Origin: UBA1723 sp045629285
Lineage (GTDB): Bacteria > Bacteroidota > Bacteroidia > Bacteroidales > Paludibacteraceae
Length of the DNA: 64,000 nt
Assembly (NCBI GenBank): GCA_045629285.1
Contig: JAZQQY010000005.1
Coordinates: 1 to 64,000 of the forward strand
Direction of reading: 5' to 3'
Positions within the stretch are counted from its first letter, which is position 1; each line of letters opens with the position of its first letter. Under the pieces are notes generated by a model that saw nothing but the letters and a program-made list of their open reading frames with translations, did no database searches and was not told the origin of the DNA. Made by a program: the position numbers and the translations under genes. This document shows, piece by piece, positions 52,301 through 61,300 of this stretch.

Positions 52301-55300
52301 CTCGTCAACCCACATGTAATTGTCTGAGTCAACCAACTTAGCTGTACGGACGTACTTACCAGCATCAGTCGCAAATGAGTTAGAATCGTTAACCTGGTAA
52401 AGAGGATTTGGATTTACAACCAACTCCTTCTCACTTCCATCATAAATGAAGTTAGTTAGAGGAGAAGTAGGAAGTGCAACCCTAGCCTTTTCGATTACAA
52501 AGTCGTAATACTTATCAGCTGTTGTCGAATCAGACCACTGATATCTAATAGAATCAATCAACGCAACCTTAACCTCGTACTTACCGGCGTTAACCTGAAC
52601 ATCATTACTTACTGTGAACAACGCATCCTCAGGAACATTGATTACGTAAGTCTGCTTTTCACCATTATAAATATACTTAGAATTGTTAGCAACTGGAATT
52701 GCAACATCAACTCTTGAAATCTCGAATCTGAACTCAAGATCATCAGATGTCTCATCATCCCAGATGTAATTCTTATTAAGTATAACCTTAACTACATAAA
52801 CTCCAGGAGCCTTAGCTGCTGTATCACCCTCGAATGTGTAACCATCGTTAGGAGTGAATCCGAAGCTATGAATTTCACCGTCGTAATCGTATGTAGCATC
52901 AAATACATTTGGCTTATCAACGTAGATTGGCTTGATCTCTACCTCGTAAATCTTATCCTCAGTAGTTCCATCAGCCCAAGTGTAACCACTATTAAGCTGA
53001 ATTGTAATAGTGTAAACACCTGCATCTGTCTGAGCTCCGTTTGTTACAGTATAGGCTTCCGTACTTTCAGCAAATACAATTTCCTTTCCTGTATACTTAT
53101 ACTCCTTAACTAGAGTAGGTATCTCGATTGGAAGAGAACCAATCTCAAACTTGATAACAACAGGCTCTGATGTTCCGTTAGACCATACATAGTTAACTGG
53201 ATCAACTAGAGAAACTGTTCTCTCGTAAACACCTACCTCAGTAGCTGAAGAATTAGCGTCATCAATTATATAATTATCGTTCTTTACGATATCGAAGCTA
53301 TGCTCCTTACCGTCATAAGAGAACTTAGCCTTAACTGCAACCGGCAATTCTACAGGAGCAGGAGCGATAATGAACTTGAATGTCTTAGAACCCTCAGTGT
53401 TATCAGACCATGCATAGTGTAGAGAATCGATTGAAATCTTTACAGTATGTGTACCTGCATTAGACTGCTTGTTACCAGTGATCTCACAGATTGGATCTAC
53501 AACAAGCTTGTAAGTCTGAACAGCACCATTATACTGATACTTAGTTGAGTCAGCTGCTGGAGCCTTAAGAACGATCTTGTTGATATCAAAGTTGAATACA
53601 ACGTCTGCTCTTGTAGAATCGTTCCAGATATAGTTAGGCTTCAAAGAAAGTGTTGCTTTATACTTACCTGGCTCTAGACCTGCAGTGTCACCCTCAATTG
53701 TGTAATACTCGCTCTTTGGTATTCTGAAGTTCTGAGTCTTACCGTTGTATGTGAATGATGTAGATCGCAAAATTGGTTTTTCAACGAAGCTCTCAACAAT
53801 TCTTACAGTAAACTTATATGGTTCTCTGCTTCCGTCAAGCCAGAAGAAGCCCTCGTTAGGAGTGACAACTACTGGATAAGATCCAACCTCAATACCAGAT
53901 CCACCCTCTACAGTGTAAGACGAATTTGAAGGAACAAATACAATCGTTCCACCTGTATAAACGAATTCTTTATCAAAATTTGGTTTTGCAATCTGACCAT
54001 TACCGATATTGAATGTAATATATCTGTCAGCAATAGAACCATCAGCCCATACGTAATTCTGCTTATCAAGAAGAACCAAAGTATCTTTGTAAGAACCAGG
54101 ACCTACCTCAGAATCTGTAACTTTCAAGATCTTATAGCGAGGAACAACAGCTGTATCCTCAGGAATTACGAATGTAAATGGCTCACCTGTGTAGATAAAC
54201 TCAGTCTCTTCAACCTCAGGAATGATAACAGGCTGTGGCTTAACGACGAACTGGAACTTAATAGGTAAAGTAGAATTATCTGGCCATGAATAACCACTGT
54301 TTCCAGCCATGTCAAGTTCTACAGTTCTGTAATAGATACCAGCATTAACTGATGTAGCATTAGAATCATTCACTGATGAACCAGGGAATGCTGTAATACC
54401 GAAGCTATGCTCTGTACCATCATAAGTGTATACAAGAGGAGTTGTAACCTCTGGCCATTCTACAACACCGTTATTGATAACGAATGTATAGATCCTATCA
54501 TCAGTTGTATTATCCGACCAAACGTAGTGCTTAGTGTCCTTCAAAGAAACTGTGACAGGATATGTATCAACATCAATCTGTCTGTTTCCTGAAACTGTAT
54601 AAGCAGGACTTGCTGGCAACTCATATTCCAATACACCACCGTTATAGACGTGTGGATTAGGATCCGGCTCAGGAATCTCTACCTTCTTTCTAGTGATAAC
54701 AAATGTATCCTCTATTGCTTCACCTGAACCATTTGGCCAAGTGGAACCAAGAACAGGAATAATTGTTACAAAATACTTACCTGGCTCTGTTCCCTTAACG
54801 TCACCCTTAATAGTATAATTAGGATTCTCCTCAACGAATGTGTACTCAACATCGTCCCATACATACTCTCTCTGAGTGATTACAGGGAAATCAATGCTGT
54901 TAGAAGTAATGCTAAACTCTTTTGTAGCAGTACCTGAAGTAATTACGTAGTTGTCAGCATCAGCACCAGTCAATACTGCAGTTGCAATATATCCCTTACC
55001 TGCATTTGTCTGAGCACCTTCAGCAACCACCTGTACATCATCGCCCTCGAAGATAGATCCAGCAACCAAAGTTACTGTTGGTGTCTGAGGCTCACCTGTA
55101 AACGGCAAATCTCTATTACCCCATGATACTTCAACCTTCTTCTTAGCAATTGAAACTGGGATAAGCTCTCCAGCGTAGTCGGCGTGGTCCTCATCTCCTA
55201 GGATCAAGAATCCGATTTCGTAATCTTTTGCCTCTCTAGCAGCAGGAATTGTATCGTTGTAAGCTTCGTCTTTGTAGAAGTACTTAATTCTACCACCCTT

Positions 55301-58300
55301 AGCTTCACCCTTAGTGATCAAAGCCTGCTTCTTGCCGTTATACTCAAGACCTGTAATAGCCTTAGGAGCGACAGTTACCTCCGAAGGAATCTTAACAATT
55401 GTAAACGGTATCTCCGTATTAGAAGGCAATGTATAGTAGTCTGCGTCAGTACCTGAAATTCCAGTGACCTTAGCTATATAAGAACCGGCATTCTTCTGAG
55501 CACCCTCGATATCAAGTGAAATCTCATCGACACCTACAACACCTTCGACATCAACCTCAGGGAGACGAACACTACCATCATATTCCAAAGTTGTTTTACC
55601 CCAGTTAAGAACTAGCTCCTTCTTCTTGATAGCGAACTCTGTAACTAGAGAAGTATCAGGAGTATCGCTTGTAGTGTAAACATCAGCCTTCAAGTAGTAG
55701 AATCCTGGCTTGCTAGGCTCTCTACCTGCAGCACCTGCACCATTTGCAGCCGCAGTTGGCTTAGTGCAATCCTCATCTACATAATATGTATAGGTAACCT
55801 TACCCTTTACATCACCCTCAAGTCCGTCAAATCTACTTGGCTCATTACCGTAAGTCCATCCCTCACGCGATAGAACCAAGAAGTCACCGCCTGATGTTGA
55901 ACCAACTACTACCTTGATAGCTTCATCGTAAGACTTGTCAACGTGATTTTCATCACCGATAATCTTAACATACACATAGTATACACCTGGTCGAGATGCA
56001 GTAGGAAGATCCTCAGAATAGTCTTTCATATTAGTACTATACTGAATTGTACCACCTACACAAGAACCAGCTTCAACCAATACGACAGGTTCATCAGAAA
56101 CTTTCAAACCAGGTATTGGAGTAGGAAGCGTCACAATCGGATTTGCTTTCTCTACAACTATAGTAAAGTAATCAACCTTAGAAGGAGCAATACCTGTGTT
56201 CTTAGGAACGAACTGGTAACCTACATTATAAGTACCGGCATCAATTACTGATGGAATCGAGCTATTGAATATACCATCTTTTCCGATAGTGTATACGAAA
56301 TCACCTTCAACCTTATTTACCTTACCAGGATTCAACAACGGCAAAACGTCTCCCGTGTAAACAAGTGGAATGTTAGGTGTTGGAGCGTCGAAGTCAAGTT
56401 CCTGACTAAGCTCTGAGATGATAACCTTAACAGGGTCTGCGAATATTGAATCCTTGTGGTTAGCATCACCTATAAACTTAACATAGATTTCATAAGTACC
56501 TACCTCAGATGCCGAAGGAATTGTTGTTGTGTATTCACTTTCAAACATACTATACTGGAATGTACCATCTGAAGAAGGCTCTACATCAAGCAATGGATAC
56601 TCCTTACCTTCACTTACTACCAAACCTGTCTTAGCCTTTGGTAGAGTAACATTTGGTCTTGCTTTATCAATTGAAACCGAAATTGATTTTGGTTCACTTG
56701 TCTTAAATGCCTCTTGATCATTTGGAACAAAGATAAACTCAACTTCATAGCCTCCAGCCTTGACAGCCTTAGAAATAACCTGGCTGAACTCCTCGTCATC
56801 AGATCCAACCAATCTATACTTGAATACACCAGGCACCTTAGTTACCTTACCTGCATTCAACAATGTCAAAGGAGATCCTGTGTATTCCAAACCTTCCTTA
56901 GGTGTAGGCTCAACAAATACAAGCTCTGAAGGGATTGTATTATCCTCTTCAACAACAACCACGATCTTTTCATCGAATGTCTTGTCGTTGTGGTTCATAT
57001 CACCTACGAACTTAACAGCGATCTCGTATGTGCCAGCCTTAATTGCTGAAGGAACTGTTGTTGTGTACTCGCCTCCATTAACACTATACTGGTATTCACC
57101 TTCTGTTGAAGCAACAACATCTATCAATGTAAGCTGTGTTCCATTCTCAACCAACTCTTCCTTAGGAGTTGGTAGCGTAACTGTTGGATCAGCCTTATCG
57201 ATCAATACTGTATACTGAACAGTATCTGATGTCGTATATGTCTCCTGATCATCAGGAACAAAGATAAACTCAACTGTATGCTTACCTGCGTCAACTCCTG
57301 TTGGAATATCAGTAACAAACTCTGTCTCTCCGCTCTTTCTATATTTGAATGTTCCTGGAACTGTTGTTACCTCACCAGCATTCAATAGCGGCTGCTTTTC
57401 ACCGTTATAAGTCAACGGTGTCACCTTAGTCGGTTCCTTGAACTCTGGCTTGACAGGAGCAATAGAAGCATTCTCCTCTATCACAACCGTGATTAAGTCA
57501 TCGAATGTCTTGTCGTTGTGGTTCATATCACCGATGAACTTAACAGCGATCTTGTATGTGCCAGCCTTAATTGCTGAAGGAACTGTTGTTGTGTACTCGC
57601 CTCCATCAACACTATACTGGTATACACCTTCTGTTGCTTCAACAACATTGATCAATTCCTGAGCCTCGTCACTTTCCTTCAAACCTTCCTTTGGTGTTGG
57701 AAGAGTTGCCTTTGCATCAGCCTTTGCGATTATCACATCAAATAATTCACCCTCAGTAGGACCTGTTCCATTATTAGGAGTAAAGACATACTTAACTATA
57801 TAAACTCCTGCATCACTACCAACAACCTTAGATGCGTCGTCAATAGGTTCACTTTCTACACCTTTATAAACGATAGTATATGTGAATGTACCATCCTCAG
57901 ATACTCCTGGAATAATCAAATTCTGCTCAGTACCATCATAAGTCAAAGGCTCTTCAACCGGTTTTGGAAGAGTGTACTTGATAGCCACTTCTACGATTGA
58001 GAATGCAACCTCGCTCTTTTCCAACTCATAATTGTATCTGTCCTCACCAGTTAACGACACCCCAATAGTGTAGTTTCCTGGTTTTATCGCATGGTACTCA
58101 GTTGAAGCATATTGACCAGTAACTGTAACATTATCGCCATAAGGTCGACCAAACTCAAAGTCTACATCTGTTCCATCAATAACATCTTGAAGATGAAGAA
58201 GACGAACATCTGGATATACATCCTCACCTGTATACGGAAGCGATCCGACATTATATTCATTTAGAGAAATTGTTTTTGCACTAATTGAAACACCTCCTGT

Positions 58301-61300
58301 CTCACCATCTGGTGTCTTCAATAGTGTAGGCGCTCCTGTACAGAAATTAGGATCTAAAGAATAATAAGAATATCTTAGAACGTAATTTCGCACATCTTTT
58401 GCATAAGTTAAGTGGTCATCTCTGTATTCTACTTTCTCTGTTGTCATCTTTGAAAGACCAACTGAGAAATAACCTCCTCGACCTCCGTCACTTCCTGCAG
58501 TAGACAAACATTGCCACTCTCCATTGAATTCAAGAGATTCATCGCGATTCTTTACATAAGTCGGTACCTCAAAACCAAACTTTTCAGCATTATCTCCTGA
58601 CGATATATCACAACACCTAATTTTAAACCTATACTTTTCATCTCCGTCTGCAATTACATACTTATCAGCATAATCACCCTTCAATGAAACATGGACATAA
58701 TACTCTCCTGCATTTACAGCCTTACCATCAACAAGAGGAACGTCTATTTCTTCATACGTAAAATCAAGATCTACAAGATCATAAGAATCTTCCGGATCAA
58801 AATCTACAAGTCTACATCCAGGACTCTGTGCCAAAGTGTTATAACTAAGCCAATCCTCAGACCATTCAATTTTCACAGTCTTCTTTGCACCTGACTTAAC
58901 AGTTACAGTTATTGCTGGATCTGGATATGGATCATCATCAGTCGTCATATAGTTACCATCTGCTGAAAGGAAATAGTATTGAACTGTATGATCACCTGTA
59001 GTTGTTACAGTTGGATTATATGAATCCTTTCCATCTATTATATACTTAATGATTCCTGGTTTTTTAGACCACGAAACCCATTCCGGTTCCTCAACTGTTG
59101 GAAGTGTCTCAAACAAATCTAATTCGTCACCATCCAATACAAGATCCTTCTCATCCTTAATCACACCTGGAATTATCTTGAGTCTAGCTGGGTTGATTCT
59201 AAGACTTCTTTTTACATCGTCATCTGCAATAAAATAGTTGCCCTCATCATCTCCAATTAAAGTAGCTGTAAGCGTGTACACACTAACACCCACTGCTGGG
59301 CCGGCATAGCGACCACCACCATCAACATCAATCTTTATTCTATCCGCATCATCCTCTAAAACACCACTCTTGATTGTTACTGTTTTTGTCTGATATTGAT
59401 CATTGTATTCTACTTCATAAAGATTAGCAGAAGCGTTCCAATTTTCCTTGTCCCACTCCACTATCACCTGAAGAGGAAAAATGTCCACATCAGTTGGAGT
59501 AACTACAGGACTATCAATAGCTCTTGTCTTTCCGTTTGGAGTAAATGTAGTATGAAGAGTATAATGGCCAGCATCTTTTGCGACAATCTTTGTAATATCA
59601 TCTGTCACTGGACCATCAGTTTTACCATCACTTAGATAATATGTAAACGTTCCATCAAATTGGTCTAGTTCTGCAGCAGAAAACAGCTTTTGATATGTAC
59701 CATTGTATACAAACTTATTCTTTAAAGGCTGTGGCTTTTTAAAAGTAACTTCGCCAATGATATCAAACTCTGTCTCCAAGTACTTGTTTGCAATCACATA
59801 GTTTTTTGCTGAAGCTTCATCCAAAACGGCAGTTGCTGTGTGTGTACCGACCTTTGACTGCGCTCCTTTAACAGAAACAGTAATTTTATCCCACACAGAT
59901 CCACTTACAGTTGCTGTTGGAACATGCTCTTCTCCATCGTATACGAAATAAAGATCCTCCCATTTAAGTGCAACCGTATATTTCTCGATATTACTTTTTA
60001 CACTACCATACTTAGGTTTATAAGCCGAATTTGACGGTTCAAACTTATAGTATGTAGTATATGTACCGGCATTCGATTGTGTCGGAATCTCTTTAAAAAC
60101 CGTTGTTGGAGTCGATTTTTCAAAATCACTCAATGCATAAACCCAATCACCCTCAACAGAGGCCGAACCTGCCTCAAACAATGGTTGTTTCTCTCCATTA
60201 TAAACTATACGGGATGTTGTTGGCTCAGTTAACTCATAATCTGTTGATTTAATAGTGAATTCTCGAGTTGGCTTGCCAGTCAAATCATAATTTGAGGATA
60301 GTTCTCCTCTCAACACAGCTGTTACTTTATAGTCTCCAGCCTCGATAGGTTCACCATTTGTCAAATTCGCACCCGAGAACACATATCCTAAATCCTCAGG
60401 ATTTATACTTGTTTTATCATCACCTAGAAGACCACTAGGACTAATCAGATATGTTGGATGTTGAACTGTACCATTATAATAGTAGTCTGATCCATTCCAA
60501 GTAGTGACAGCCAAAGATGCCTTGGCAATTTCCACATCCTTCGATCCAGAAACTGGCTCTCCGTATTTAGGAGTAAAGACATACTTAACTCTATATGATC
60601 CTGCATTCTTACCAACAACCTTAGATGCGTCGTTGATTGGATCGCTTTCTACACCTCCATAAACAACACTATATGTGAATGTACCATTTTTTGATTCACC
60701 TGCCTCTATCAAAGTCTGCTCTTTTCCGGCATAAGTCAACTCAAGTAGAGGTTTTGGCTCAGTGTACTCAATCTTTGGTGCTACAATCTCATATTTGATT
60801 TTGGCACTCGATGATTCCGTCTCATAACTTGACGCATAATCACCTTTCAACGACACATAAACTTCGTATTCACCTGGCTCTATCGCATGGTTCTTAGCAG
60901 AACCATTAGGACCATCTCTCTTAGATGTAACATTGTCTCCATTTACACTTCCAAATTCAAACGTAAGTTTATCTCCCGAAATGATTCCATCATAAATATC
61001 TGTAGGCAAAACATCTGTAGGCAAAACATCCTCACCAGTATAGTCATACTTTAACGATACTCCCTTTTCAGTAAGCTTTTTCTTAGCAATTTTTACCGTA
61101 CATAGGTTTGTTGATGCTCCCGAATTATAATTATGATCATCTGATTCATAACGATATGAAAGGGAATAATTACCTGCTATTTTACCCCATGCCCAATTAT
61201 CGTCAGAAGGCTCTAATTTAGATTCTCCTTTTGATGCAGAGATCAAATAGAATCCGCCTAAACCAGAAGGAAGAGTACCTTTATCTGTCAACATCTGAGA

